From contig OY829650.1 in the NCBI GenBank assembly GCA_963691815.1, positions 8,085,527 through 8,149,526 on the forward strand: DNA of 64,000 nucleotides, given 5' to 3'. The notes beneath the pieces were generated by a model. It did not search any database, was not told the DNA's origin, and saw only the letters and a list, made by a program, of their open reading frames with translations. The translations under genes were made by a program, and so were the position numbers. The stretch is from Echiichthys vipera. Its lineage: Eukaryota; Chordata; Actinopteri; Perciformes; Trachinidae. Of this stretch, positions 54,301 to 64,000 are shown one piece after another; within the stretch, counting starts at the first letter, position 1, and the number at the start of each line of letters is the position of its first letter.

Positions 54301-55277
54301 AATTCAATAAAAGTGGAAAGGGAGGCCCTGTTTACCGCTAGGTGAGGATAGGGCAGTAACAGAGCGCAGGCAGACCACACAGATGTTGTGAAAACATAAG
54401 CTTTTTGTACACTAGATTGTGCAAGAAATGAGCTGAAACCAGTGCTATTCATAAACAAGTATGTTAACTGCGGCACTCTTACAGGTCTACGCCCTTTTTT
54501 ATTCAGCCGTTTGTTTTGCAGAAATGATGTTCTACCAGATATCTCCATCTACCTCCATCTTCAATGATGGAAAAAGTTACAGGGCAGTGAACTGACTTAC
54601 TTCAGCTGCTGCATATATTGTGAATTATTACTGACTATTGTGAAGGCACAGTGTACGCTGCAGTGCAGTTCAAACCGTGAAATAGCCTTCTCTACTTTCT
54701 TTTTCTTAAAATTCAGTTTATTCTAGCATCTCCTGTACACCGATCTCCACCCCACACCACTCATTATCTTCCTCTTCCCCTTTCAAACAGCTTTTGCCTG
54801 CTCACCTCCTCCATTTTGGTAGCAGATGTAAGGGAAGCGCCAGACATTTCCCAGGTCCACAGCGTAGCCGATCACAGAGAGCAAGAAGTCCATCTTCTTG
54901 CTCCAGGTTTCTCTTGGCCTCTCCAAGCTGGTTTGTTGGACAACCAGAGTCCTGAGGCCTCCCAGTGGCACTGAGGACCCGGTTCCTCCTCCGGGCGCAG
55001 AGGCTGTACCTCCAGAGCAAGCCGCGCTCCCCGGTCCCTCCCTGGGACTTTGCGGGGTGGATGTGGTGAAGCCATTGGACACCTGCTGTCCAGATTCAGA
55101 GGTCAGGCTCTTGGGTCCTCTCTCTGCGAGACCATCAGCCAGCATCAGTTTACCATTTTCCTGCTGTGTCCCCTCCTCTTCTGCGCCAACCTCCGCTCTC
55201 CCTTTCTCCCTCTCTCCCCCGTTCTCCCCCTTGTCCTTTGTCAACATGCTCGTCAGCATCATATCTTTTGTCTCCAT
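45280..55277 (-). CDS. slc6a4: sodium-dependent serotonin transporter (whole spliced coding region)
   Basis: SERT takes serotonin back from the synapse using Na+ and Cl- gradients, with K+ counter-transport, and sits in the plasma membrane of serotonin neurons. Thirteen exons were joined by eye: 55277-54806, 53572-53438, 52883-52661, 49997-49859, 49595-49461, 49355-49252, 49079-48952, 48714-48602, 47831-47700, 47277-47178, 46900-46800, 46693-46526 and 45354-45280. All phases agree, giving 2025 bases and 674 residues (human 630). Twelve membrane segments are present, with the substrate Asp in GYAVDLGNVWRF (residue 141, human Asp98), NTIMAW of TM3, QIFFSLGPGFG of TM6, LDSTFAGLEG of TM8 and FEEYATG of TM10. 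It is SERT rather than the norepinephrine or dopamine transporter by ETWSKKMDFLLSVIGYAVD, the EL2 sequence and a C terminus ending NAV. The a or b teleost copy was not resolved. One intron is GC-AG. Confidence 0.97.
46157..46519. repeat. slc6a4 intron 12 segment, partner of the 363-bp copy
   Basis: Intronic member of the duplicated pair (other copy 42332-42694, same orientation, no gaps). It lies from seven bases inside the intron onward. An open frame that runs from exon 12 into it is read-through and not coding. Confidence 0.93.
46526..46693 (-). CDS. slc6a4: slc6a4 coding exon 12 (TM11 end and TM12)
   Basis: A 168-base exon, acceptor ATGCAG|TTT, donor CAG|GTAGAG. It encodes FIIISFLAFPPEVRLFDYHF, TTVLGYCIGVSSFICVPAYM and VYHLLNAKGTFKQ. 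Intron sequence that starts seven bases after it is duplicated at 42332-42694. Confidence 0.95.
46800..46900 (-). CDS. slc6a4: slc6a4 coding exon 11 (TM11 start)
   Basis: A 101-base exon, acceptor TTCCAG|GT, donor CTG|GTGAGG. It encodes TNRFCNDIQLMLGFYPGRFW and RLCWVAICPCFLL, matching human TQFCRDVKEMLGFSPGWFW. Confidence 0.95.
47178..47277 (-). CDS. slc6a4: slc6a4 coding exon 10 (TM10), GC donor
   Basis: A 100-base exon, acceptor TGTCAG|GGA. It encodes GGAFVVKLFEEYATGPAVI and TVVLLEVIAVSWFYG, including the TM10 EEY motif. The only donor that keeps SERT sequence and phase is G|GCAAGT at 47178/47177, the usual form of a GC-AG intron; the next exon begins GT to complete Gly and reads TNRFCND. 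Confidence 0.93.
47700..47831 (-). CDS. slc6a4: slc6a4 coding exon 9 (TM9)
   Basis: Acceptor CTCCAG|TTT, donor TAT|GTAAGT, 132 bases in phase 0. It encodes FAGLEGVITAMIDEFPHALA, KRRERFVFGLVCVCYLGALS and TLTY. Confidence 0.95.
48602..48714 (-). CDS. slc6a4: slc6a4 coding exon 8 (TM8)
   Basis: A 113-base exon, acceptor CTCCAG|GT, donor ACG|GTAAGT. It encodes PSLLFIIYAEAIANMPAATF and FSIIFFLMIIMLGLDST. The Asp and Ser at the end take part in the sodium and substrate site together with FAGLEG of exon 9. Confidence 0.96.
48952..49079 (-). CDS. slc6a4: slc6a4 coding exon 7 (TM7)
   Basis: Acceptor TCTCAG|A, donor CTG|GTAGAA. It encodes DALVTSSVNCLTSFLSGF and VIFTVLGYMAEMRHQDVGD, then VAKNAG. Confidence 0.95.
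49252..49355 (-). CDS. slc6a4: slc6a4 coding exon 6 (TM6)
   Basis: A 104-base exon, acceptor CTCAG|GTA, donor ACAA|GTGAGA. It encodes VWIDAAAQIFFSLGPGFG and VLLAFASYNPFHNNCY. The unwound TM6 motif SLGPGFG and the Gln and Ser of the chloride site are intact. Confidence 0.96.
49461..49595 (-). CDS. slc6a4: slc6a4 coding exon 5 (TM5)
   Basis: Acceptor ATTAG|GTA, donor ACA|GTAAGT, phase 0. It encodes VVWVTATFPYLVLLVLLVRG, then TLPGAWRGVVFYLKPDWEKL and LSTT, all very close to human SERT. Confidence 0.96.
49859..49997 (-). CDS. slc6a4: slc6a4 coding exon 4 (TM4)
   Basis: Acceptor CTCCAG... GCCAG context is ambiguous, but starting at 49997 gives YTRQVLQVHLSPGLHQLGS, matching human YTRHVLQIH. TM4 is SWQLALCLLFIFTIVYFSI. 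The end WKGVKTSGK keeps the Thr that in human (Thr276) is a target of cGMP-dependent control. Donor AAG|GTAACC. Confidence 0.94.
49998..52660. other. slc6a4 intron 3 (2.7 kb)
   Basis: The largest slc6a4 intron. It holds a 672-bp inverted-repeat element (51274-51945) and a purine-rich part near 50000-50380 that creates long minus-strand open frames. No further exon was seen. Confidence 0.75.
51274..51945. mobile_element. 672-bp long-inverted-repeat (foldback) element
   Basis: Two arms of about 275-290 bases (51274 to about 51549, and about 51657 to 51945) are imperfect inverted copies, each starting TTAAAGTGAAATTCCGGC from the outside. They share AATGCAGCTAAAACACTGAT and CAGCACGGTGA, among other stretches. 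The loop of about 107 bases has no coding frame. Transcribed within slc6a4 it could form a long hairpin. The flanks show no clear target-site duplication. Confidence 0.85.
52661..52883 (-). CDS. slc6a4: slc6a4 coding exon 3 (TM3 and extracellular loop 2)
   Basis: Acceptor ACCAG|GT, donor ATAC|GTAAGT. It encodes GIGFAICIIALYIAFYYN and TIMAWALYYLLSSF (TM3), then loop 2 with the disulfide cysteines in TTCTNSWNTANC. The first human glycosylation site (Asn208) is lost (ANCNRY); the second is kept as NVT; a further sequon, NSS, is present. The loop ends STSPAEEFYT. Confidence 0.96.
53438..53572 (-). CDS. slc6a4: slc6a4 coding exon 2 (TM2)
   Basis: A 135-base exon, acceptor GCCCAG|GA, donor AAAG|GTAACA, phase 1 to 1. 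It encodes AFLLPYLLMAVFGGVPLFY and MELALGQFHRSGCISIWKH, then ICPIFK, nearly identical to SERT of other vertebrates. Confidence 0.96.
53573..54805. other. slc6a4 intron 1 between coding exons 1 and 2
   Basis: A 1.2-kb intron with ordinary composition. The open frames on both strands (for example 131 codons near 54153-54548) show no known domain. No repeat was recognised. Confidence 0.65.
54806..55277 (-). CDS. slc6a4: slc6a4 coding exon 1 (N-terminal tail and TM1)
   Basis: A 472-base exon, donor GGAG|GTGAGC, phase 1. The start METKDMMLTSML is the first ATG of the open frame; its context has C at -3 and G at +4, so it is not strong. The cytosolic tail runs about 125 residues, rich in Glu, Gly and Ser, and is longer than in human. 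TM1 follows, with Asp141 and GNVWRFPYICYQNGGG, which form the sodium and substrate site. Confidence 0.93.
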
Positions 55278-56273
55278 TGGGTCGTGTTGATGTTGGTGTT
55301 GGCGAGGCGGTTAGGGGTGGAGAGAGGTTCTCAGTGACGATGAAGGGAATGCTGCTCTGCTGTCTGATATGGCGCCCATGAGGGGAACAGAGGGGTTAGG
55401 AGAGCGAGGGACTGGCACAACGATGATGTAGTGACAAATTTGGTAGAAAATGGGACTGTCCTTCTTGGACAGGTAAAGGAAACAAGGAACAGGAGAGACG
55501 AGATTAAAAAAATAGAGAATGGGGCCAGAATGAGGGGAGGTGCGTGTATGTGGGAGAGGACTGAAATGTGTAAGAGTCTGTTGAGCAAGAAGGAATAAGA
55601 GCAGGCAGCTACGACAGACAGACGAGGGTACACAAGAGGAAAGATGTGTTTGAACAGGATGTGGCCAACAGAAAAGTTACAAGAATCTTGGATCTTCTCC
55701 ACAAACTGCTCGTCCTCGGAGACACTCAGTGATGGGGCAAACTGCAACACAGAGAGAAAATCCACAGATAAGTCACAGGAAAAGAGCTATTCAGCTCCAA
55801 ATGACTTGAGTAAACTCATGACAGAATCTACAAGACATAAGCGCCTGAACTACAACAACAAAATACACTACCAGATCTGGTCTTATGTGTTTTACCTACA
55901 GTGTTGTGAGTAATTTAACCGCCATAACGTGAGACGAAAAATACATTTGAATGTCCCTAAAAGGAGTACTACAAATTAAGGAGATTGTGCTGGCACATGC
56001 TGATTTTCTTGTCCCAATGTTTCTCTTCCTACAGTCTCTCAGTTGCATAACCTGTTTCTTATCTGATCAAAGTCCTATAATGAGGAGACGTTAGATATAT
56101 AGTCACACGCAACAGCAGCAGTTTTGAAGGAAGGAAACACGAGAGAAGACCTTATAAGGCAGAGAACTAAAGTGGAGATGTTGACACAAAAACAACATAG
56201 ATTATAAAAGCGTGTATTAAAGATTCAACATGTAGATGGTATAAAAGTCATAGGCTCAACAGGTTTGCACTCA

Positions 56274-56323
<50 letters not shown>

Positions 56324-58200
56324 CATTCACTTAGCAGAAAAACAGATTTGTGACAAAAATCTGTATTAATTATTTAAATTAATGGTTTGATAACTAGCTA
56401 ACTACCTTATATTGAATGTGTATGAGTGCAGTACATTTAGATTTAGACGTAATTTCAACTGCACAAACTACTTCAGGTGTTTTAAATGACTGAATGTATC
56501 TGTAAATGGTGTAAGATGAATGCAGCACATGTTTCATTATTTCTTAAATAAATGCAAAATTCGAATTACCTGGTATAACAAATCAAATTGAAACCAAGAC
56601 TACATGTGAATATTATTATAGTTTTTGCCCATTGTGTGAAGCATGCAAGAGGTAAATGAGATGTGGCAAAATAAAAAAATGTGCTTTAAATCAAATTAAA
56701 TATTGTACATATTCAGTACAAACTCTTTTACAGCTTCTCCTTTACTTAGTTTTACTTAAATTCGATTTAAACTAAAAGGAAAAATGCTGCTATGTATGGA
56801 TAAAATATCTTTAACACTGCCAATAAATTACACTTACGGTACAGAATAGTCATTCCTTTTTCGGCAGCACATTCACATATATTCAACACGCGTCCAAAAT
56901 GCTGTCACAAGACTAATGGGTCAAACTGAGAGAGCCATTTCAAAGTGGATTACATTGTTTATAGTGTTAGCTCGATTAGTAATGAATGCCAGAATGTAGG
57001 AAGACTCAATTTACACGGAACGCCATTATCTTAATTAAGAACGAGTGTCCGGCAGTTTTACACGGCACGAAATTCACTCCCCGCGCTCACATCTGACTAC
57101 CACGCAACCAAGATCCTGTCATGTACCTGGACTCTGGGGAAGAAAAGAAACACTGGCTGACTTCCCATTCAACACAAACATTTTTCTCATACAAACCACG
57201 CTTTTTATTTCCTGATGAAAGCAATAAGAAGTTCACAACAACGACTTCATTTCCTTCCGAACCAGCAACTCTGACAAAAGTACAGTACGCTCCTCCTGCT
57301 CCTCGGACATACTTTAGGAGCTTAAACTTGATGGGAAACCTGACTGTTTCTCCTTGAAAGTTATCAACTTAACAAAAAAACCAGCAACCTGAGGATGATG
57401 TGAAAAGTTAATGCGCTTCAACAAAAAGAAAGTATGCCCGTGAAAAGTGTTATCTTCTTCTCTACTTCACTCACGGTTATCTATAAAGCACAATATGTAT
57501 CAGCTGTCACAGCGCCTTACAATAGAAAAACAAACAATGGTAAATGGCTAGGTGATATTACTTAATCCGAATGTGTGGACACACTTTATCCCTGTCTGAA
57601 AAAATACATAAAGAAGTTACATACATACACATTTTTCCGTTATTCATGTATCAACTCTACAGAGTAATGCTGCGAAGTTAAAGTCATTAGTCATTACCGG
57701 ATATCAAACATTATAAGTTATTTTTTAACCTTTAGCTTTCCACGGTGACGTCTTTAATAAAGAAAGTTAGATAAAGAAGATTTGAGCAAAGATAAACTGA
57801 AAGAGGACGTGCGAGGGAAATACCAATCATCTATAATAAAACAATCCCCATTAAAATGTAGACACGCTTTTGAGCCATCTCTTATCTTATTGAACTCTGC
57901 GTTAACTTAAGACAAATCATTAGTTTCTTACGCTGACACTTTTGGGTTAAACACATTGAAATGACCAGCAAAGTGAAGACACAATAGTATTTTAACCTGA
58001 CTCACATGCATCCCATACGTTACCTTCAGAGATGGTCAATGAGGACAAGTAGAACCTGTGGCGGCTAAAAGATAGAGCAGCAGCAACTTCTACCCAAAAC
58101 TTCAAGAATCCTGTGGTGTTGCAAAAACTTGCCAGAGAAACAGCGTGCACTAGCACATCAGGACACAGTGTTTGCCCATTGAGCTCTCCAACCTCTCTCA
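55278..58200 (-). promoter_or_regulatory. slc6a4: slc6a4 5' region (UTR, possible non-coding exons)
   Basis: Sequence upstream of the slc6a4 ATG. Human SLC6A4 has non-coding first exons upstream of the exon with the ATG, and the same is likely here, but no boundary can be fixed by eye. A (GT)n tract lies at 56283-56323. No TATA box was assigned. Confidence 0.3.
56283..56323. repeat. (GT)n microsatellite
   Basis: About 20 GT units, roughly 1 kb upstream of the slc6a4 ATG. Confidence 0.93.
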
Positions 58201-58627
58201 TTTCTCTCCCTCTCTCTCTCCCTCCCTTGTTGTCCCTCTCTCCCTGACTTGCAAACCGCACACACTTACACACATGCCGCGTTCAGAGACGCACAGCCAC
58301 TCAGACATATGCGGGGATGGATGCATGGATGCATGCGCTCAGACAGAGGATGCTGGACAAACATTATGCAAGCACGGACACGCACGCTTTGAAGCTTGGT
58401 TTGATACATACAATAACAACAACACAAAGAGAAATAATGAAGTGGAGAGCAGCTCCCACACAGTATGGTCATGGCAGAGCTCTCATTAAAGCATGCACAT
58501 AATAACACAATCACACACGCACACGCACGCACACACACTGTGGACAGGGGAAGTCCTACTTTTGAATAGCTGTGTGCCAATGTAAGGGCTCTGTGTCAGG
58601 GTGATACTAGCTACCGTCTGTTTTGCA

Positions 58628-58780
<153 letters not shown>

Positions 58781-58799
58781 CCTGTAAAGCCCATACATT

Positions 58800-61640
58800 T
58801 TTCCACTTTACTGAGCTCATTAAGCCTTTACATTCCTCTCATTCGTCAATCTTTAGTCCCCTCCTTCCTTTTTCTCTCTTCTACTTTTCAAGTTCTTTGC
58901 TGGTGTAATCATACACACCTGCTGCGGAGAGATTAGACTGTTGGTGCTTTGACACCTGTTGCCCATCATTTTTTGAGCCCTGTTGGGCTATATATTATCA
59001 AAACAATATATAAAAATGTCTACCATATAGATTTTTCTACATCATGTCTAGCACAATGCAGCCTATCTGTGTTATGGTATTATTTCTGACATTATGACAA
59101 CACTTTACCTTCTGACCCTTACATGTTATGTTCATTTTGCACTCAAGTTCTTATAAGAATGAGAAACTATTGGTTTTGTTAGTATTCAATTCACAACGGA
59201 GTATACAAAAATACCATGTGGTAGTTCATAAACTATTTATTTAATGTACAACCAGAAAACATGTTCTTTTGTCATAATAAATATATTATTACCGAGAAAT
59301 GAAATCACCTATATGGGGATAGAATATTTTGGCCAAATTGTTTAGCCCTATATTCAAGTGTAAGGTATTTTTTCACATGTATAAAAGGTAAATGGAATTA
59401 TCTGAAAAAAAGGGCAATTTTTGGTCAATTTACAAGCCGACTGCTGTGTGTTTAAAATGTATTACAAAGCTGTTATGATAAAAGCTAGTTTCTCCTTACT
59501 GAACATAATGTCAGACAATTAAGACCGCTGCTGGTGTTATTGTAAGTTCAAGTGTGTGTGACTCCCTGACTCATGTTGCTGACTGCACTCTGCTGTGGTG
59601 CTGGGCAGCTCCAGGTCGGACTGCATGTAGCCACTCTTGCCTTTAAATATACTCCCCCAGGTTATTGCTGCAATTTGAGCATTTTTTCCTGCTTAAGTAA
59701 AGTTTAAATACATAAGTTGCATACGCTGTACTGTGTCACAACAGTAAAGCGTCTTATTTAATCATTCACTTCACTTTAAAGAAACTTACATAAAACCTAT
59801 GTAAAAGCAGTCCAAAACTTATACAGGCAGGCACGAGCACAAACATGCAAACACTTTCCCACACATACCCATGTGGCACAGACTATTTTCAGTTGATTTA
59901 GAGCAATCTTAAATTGTCATTTATGAAATGCGTAATGAGTAATTAAACTGTATTTCATGCTGGGATTTGAAAGTCTCCACATCATGAAATGTATATCAGC
60001 TCGTGAGCATTTGCTTCTGAAATCCCCAAGATATCCCAGAGGGCGCCTGCTCAGTGTATCTTTTACTCTAAAACAACTCCTAAAGCTTTGGGCTCTATGC
60101 CAGCTTTTATAACCTAGCTATTTTGAAACACAGACCCACACCCTGTAGTCTGGGTGATAGACGTCAGGAATGGTTGTGTAAAAAAAAATGTGCTTCTCCA
60201 CTTTGGCAACTGTCAGGGGGGGTGGGTCCTGAATAGTTTTGGACTTGAGACAATGGCAAGTGAAAAATAAAAAGTTCCAAAAATGTCAAATCTAAACTAG
60301 TATCTATCTGAAATCTCTGTCAGTCCATCGATCTATATAAGACTGACCAAAAGACGATTTCTGGAGGGTGATATCACACTCTTAACTTTGAGGACTGGAA
60401 TGTATCAGTGCTCTCTGGTGGACAAACTACTGCAATGTCTTGTTACTACTGGCCCACATTTACGCTGACACAATTCTGTGAAAAGCTTGGCATATATGTT
60501 ACTTTAATGATTTAGCTCTGCTAGATGTCTGTCTGTTGCTATACCAAGTATTTCCATGGACAAATCATCCAATTTATATATTGTTTAAAAATAAAAAACA
60601 ATCTTCCTTCAATTTAGCTCTTAAGGTATGCGTCGTCAATATTTTGTCTCATTCACTCACAGACAAGGAGCAAAGCAGCCCCCTCTTCAATTGACACAAA
60701 CACTTGTTCTGTATTCTTAGACATGCACACATAAAGCAGGAGGGAGAGAGAGAGGCAGAGAGAGAAAGGGGGGGGGGGAGAGAAAGAGAGATAGAGCAAG
60801 CGGACAAAGTAATTATTGAGTACTAATTTATGAAATCCTTCTTTTGCTCTGTTGGTTTTTGACTTTGCGGGCTATAACTTCCCATGTCGACCTGACATCA
60901 TGCCAACTTAAGCCCTGGCTAATTGAAAAATAAACAGCGCAGACAGACATGGGGAACCGTTTAGTACATTAGGTGGCTGGCCTGAAAGCCTTTACACTGC
61001 TGCCACATCTGCACAAACAACACTCAACTAGTCCGTGGTACTTGTAGTACTTTAAGAGGAAACTACTCCCAGGAGAAAAGAAAAAACACTTTTGTCTTTT
61101 ACATGTCCCAGATTGTGGGGCAGCCTGATAAGTAGACATGCAAACACATTTTAAGTGGCAAATTGTCAAGACATGCACAGTAACGTGCCCAGAGGGAGAT
61201 ATTTACTTCCATTTGCTGTGTAACAGTTGCACCAGATGTTGGGAAATGTTAATGTGGGTATTAATAAATTATGGCTATTTTGCTTTTACCATGACCATGA
61301 CTTAGCCCCTTCGTGCACCCAGTACAACTCTAAAATACACTAACAATAATCACTCTTAGACGTTGATCACCATTGATTAACACAGTCATGTTGTTGTCAC
61401 AGACTCAAACACATGTGGTCATGCATTAAAGGACCTTCTCTTTCAGCATGCATCACTAATTTGGTGGCTGATATTTAACGTTGGAGTTATTGTGGTTTAT
61501 TACCTTTAGTTTTTGTTGTTCTCCTGCTGTCTTTCTTATAGACGCGGACCTCACTGCTACAGATTCATAAACCCCCGCCTTGATGTATCAGCTTTGTCAT
61601 CATCACCTGCAAGAACATGACTGTAACATATTCCTTCATC
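58800..61640. other. upstream intergenic sequence, no gene seen
   Basis: AT-rich sequence without recognised exons. A purine run with nine consecutive G lies near 60737-60800. The 69-codon frame near 60969-61178 has no known domain. Bleomycin hydrolase (BLMH), the human neighbour on this side, was not recognised. Confidence 0.55.
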
Positions 61641-61663
61641 CTAGTCGGTGCATGGCCCTAGTC

Positions 61664-62264
61664 CAGGGGTCTGCAACCCGTGGCTCTTCGGCCGCATAAG
61701 GCTCTTTAGCCCTTTTTCAGTGGCTCCCTGTAGCTTTGCCAAAAAAATAACATTGAAATAAATAGCATATTTTTTTGGCACAGTAGACAATCTTGCAAAG
61801 GAAACACCTGTAATCTTGGATTTCAAGGTGATTTAAAAAAAGAAAATGTTATGTCAAACTAAAACATGCGTCACATCCTTGGTCTATGGCCCAGCGCCTT
61901 TCACTGCAGGTGGCTAATCTTGAGTTTCAGACACATGCTGTATGCCAACCATGGATAAATCCATCCTCCATCAGAGGAAAATAGTGTCAGTAGACATTAG
62001 TTTTGCTTTCACATGATGATGTCTTACCTGTATGCTTGATATGTGGTGAGAAATTAGCGAACAACAACAATTTTATAACAGGTAATAATAGGAATAAAAT
62101 GTCAACACTTTTCTTTATTGTTGTTCTATAATTTCATAATTATCATATAACTATATATAAACCTTTATAATATTGTCAAATATGCTTTGCGGCTCCAGGG
62201 AAATTTTAATAGGTGGAAGAGGGGGCAAAATGGCTCTTTCGATAGTAAAGGTTGCAGACCCCTG
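61664..62264. mobile_element. 601-bp hAT-type MITE with perfect 8-bp target-site duplication
   Basis: The terminal inverted repeat is CAGGGGTCTGCAACC at the left and GGTTGCAGACCCCTG at the right. The 8-base direct repeat CCCTAGTC flanks it exactly (61656-61663 and 62265-62272), as expected of the hAT superfamily. GTGGCTCTTCGGCCGCATAA follows the left end, and GCGGCTCC occurs near the right end. No transposase frame of useful length exists, so it is non-autonomous. The perfect duplication suggests a fairly recent insertion. Confidence 0.9.
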
Positions 62265-62272
62265 CCCTAGTC

Positions 62273-64000
62273 TAACGTCCTCTGTGTTTGAGCTTACATA
62301 TGAAATTGCAGTCCAATTCACAGAGCATACCATAAATAAATAATAGAGTTAAGGGGAAAAAGCAGGTTGGATTTTGCATTTTTGATGCCAGTTTTCATTC
62401 AAAGAATTGGTGGTATATACATGCATACCATCCTAAGGTAGAAACATCACACTGGTGTCACAAGGGGAAAAAAGGATATGGGCAACTATAGACATAAGAC
62501 CCTGCGCGGTCATAGAATGATAGACTGCACTACTACTACCTTCCAAAACAATGGCCTGCCAGCACACCTAAGGGGATTACTGTCTTACACCTTAATTACA
62601 GATATAAGCTGTCGCCCTGCCACAAGCTGAGGGCCATCCAGTGAAACAACACCATGTTTACGTGTTTTTTGTGATTATTAACTAATGTGGCTATGGCTAC
62701 TATTGTCATTTGTTTGCTTTGGCATTATATGCACTGTCTTTTAATGCCAATAAAGATTGAATTGAATTTGAATTAAACTCGCTCACTATTGTTACGTGCA
62801 GCCACTAAAAATGAAGACAAACTTTAGGGTATCTATTATAGGGTATCTATTGTATTATAGGTTGCTTATCTGAGTGTATTGAAGGGTTCAGATGGTTCAG
62901 CAGGACAACCATGAGCTGCAAGTACAGAAAGCATCACATAATACTGCTGAGGGTTTTTTTTAAATCTTTTTAAGTCCGCCAGTCAATTCGGAGGCTACTG
63001 ACACAAATCAAGTGTTAATATCTGAACACCTGTTTGGACATCACTTACGCGAGGTTATCAAAATGTCAGCATCAGACACAAGACATCACAATTCTCAAAG
63101 CTGGACAACATGTCGTAATGAACGGCTTTAGGCAGAAAAACTAATAATGAATATGAAAACAGCACATCATGAGGCAAGGAGGATGATTTTGAAATGCATG
63201 AAGCAAAGTGCATATTGCTAAAGCTAAACGAATGGCTTCAGTGTCATGATGTGACTCTAATAAACATAAAACATTTTCCAGGCCACCTTTAGCTGCAAAC
63301 ATAACCAGCTCATTACTTATTTGAGACATGATTATAAGGGCATAGGCTATTTGCTGTAAAGATTCCCCATAGATATGATAGGATGTTTCCTTTCCCCAAT
63401 AGATTTCTGAGAGGAAATAAATATCAATAATTCAAAAAAGTTGAGGGTTATGGCTTGAGTTGTTTTTAAAAAAAAAAAAACTGCTTTATGCCCACATTTT
63501 GCTCATGGGAGAACATGAAAATATCATATAAAAAGTTACAACTACACACAACTCTGCCATGACCAAAATTAGTGGATAGGCAGACAGACGGACAACAAAT
63601 TGATAGTTAGTCAGTAAAGCAACAAGCTTTTACACGGTTTCCCCTCTCTGAGCCTCTCTCAGACTATATAATACATACACTGAAGTAGTTGAATAGTAAA
63701 CATTCATTGTATGCCTCATCTTATTAAACAGAGGGAAGAGACCATCTTTTAATTAAAACAAAAGCAAACTACAGATGTCATTTAGTTACTGTGTCAAATG
63801 AGAATTTGAATTTGGGCTTATATTTGTTCATACCTTCAAGCTAATTATACATAAAAACATAGACTCTCCCTAATCAAATAGCTAATTCCCAGCTCTAACA
63901 GATAATATAACCAGTCAGATTTAGAATGCCTAGAGGTGACAGATGAGGATGAATGACGAAAAGAAATATAAACTCACAATAAAGTTTACACAGAAAATCC
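62273..64000. other. right edge of window, no gene seen
   Basis: AT-rich sequence with only short open frames. A CAATAAAGATTGAATTGAAT stretch near 62748-62767 resembles a retroelement tail but could not be delimited. Confidence 0.5.

Noticed and set aside
54153..54548. 131-codon minus-strand open frame inside slc6a4 intron 1
   Set aside because: No homology to any transporter region, and both flanking exons join directly in phase without it.

Overview
The window is nuclear DNA of a vertebrate, almost certainly a ray-finned fish. The evidence is interrupted protein-coding genes with GT-AG introns, very frequent (CA)n/(GT)n microsatellites, and many short teleost-type transposon remnants (hAT-like MITEs, LINE 3' tails, RTE/SINE-like pieces). 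Two protein-coding genes can be read completely, both on the minus strand. Nothing prokaryotic, no CRISPR array, no rRNA or tRNA gene and no intact transposase was seen.

Gene 1 (4841-35131, minus) is slingshot protein phosphatase 2 (ssh2), a cofilin phosphatase. Fifteen coding exons join in frame to 1316 residues: N-terminal slingshot region, DEK_C-type domain, dual-specificity phosphatase domain with the HCKMGVSRS active-site loop, and a long Ser/Pro-rich tail ending YNTM. A second, proximal first coding exon (23485-23612) splices in phase to exon 3 and would give an isoform with a different N terminus, so the gene appears to have two promoters. The 15.9-kb intron 2 holds this exon and most of the repeats.

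Between the genes (35132-45279) lie microsatellites, a degenerate repeat near 35.4-35.8 kb, the slc6a4 3' UTR, and a small duplication complex at 42103-42910 that includes a copy of part of slc6a4 intron 12.

Gene 2 (45280-55277, minus) is the serotonin transporter slc6a4 (SERT). Thirteen coding exons join in frame to 674 residues and twelve membrane segments, with conserved substrate and ion-site residues. One intron uses a GC-AG splice pair. The N-terminal cytosolic tail is about 43 residues longer than in human. The 5' region (55278-64000) has no recognisable coding sequence; it should hold the slc6a4 promoter and non-coding 5' exons, and it contains a 601-bp hAT-type MITE with a perfect 8-bp target-site duplication.

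The two genes have unrelated jobs (actin turnover and serotonin re-uptake). Their adjacency and shared orientation fit the SSH2-SLC6A4 neighbourhood of human 17q11.2, without the genes that separate them in human. Teleosts carry a and b copies of both genes, and I cannot tell which are present here. I found no convincing new biological system. The best leads are the alternative ssh2 promoter, the intron-12 duplication next to slc6a4, and a CA repeat just inside an ssh2 splice donor.
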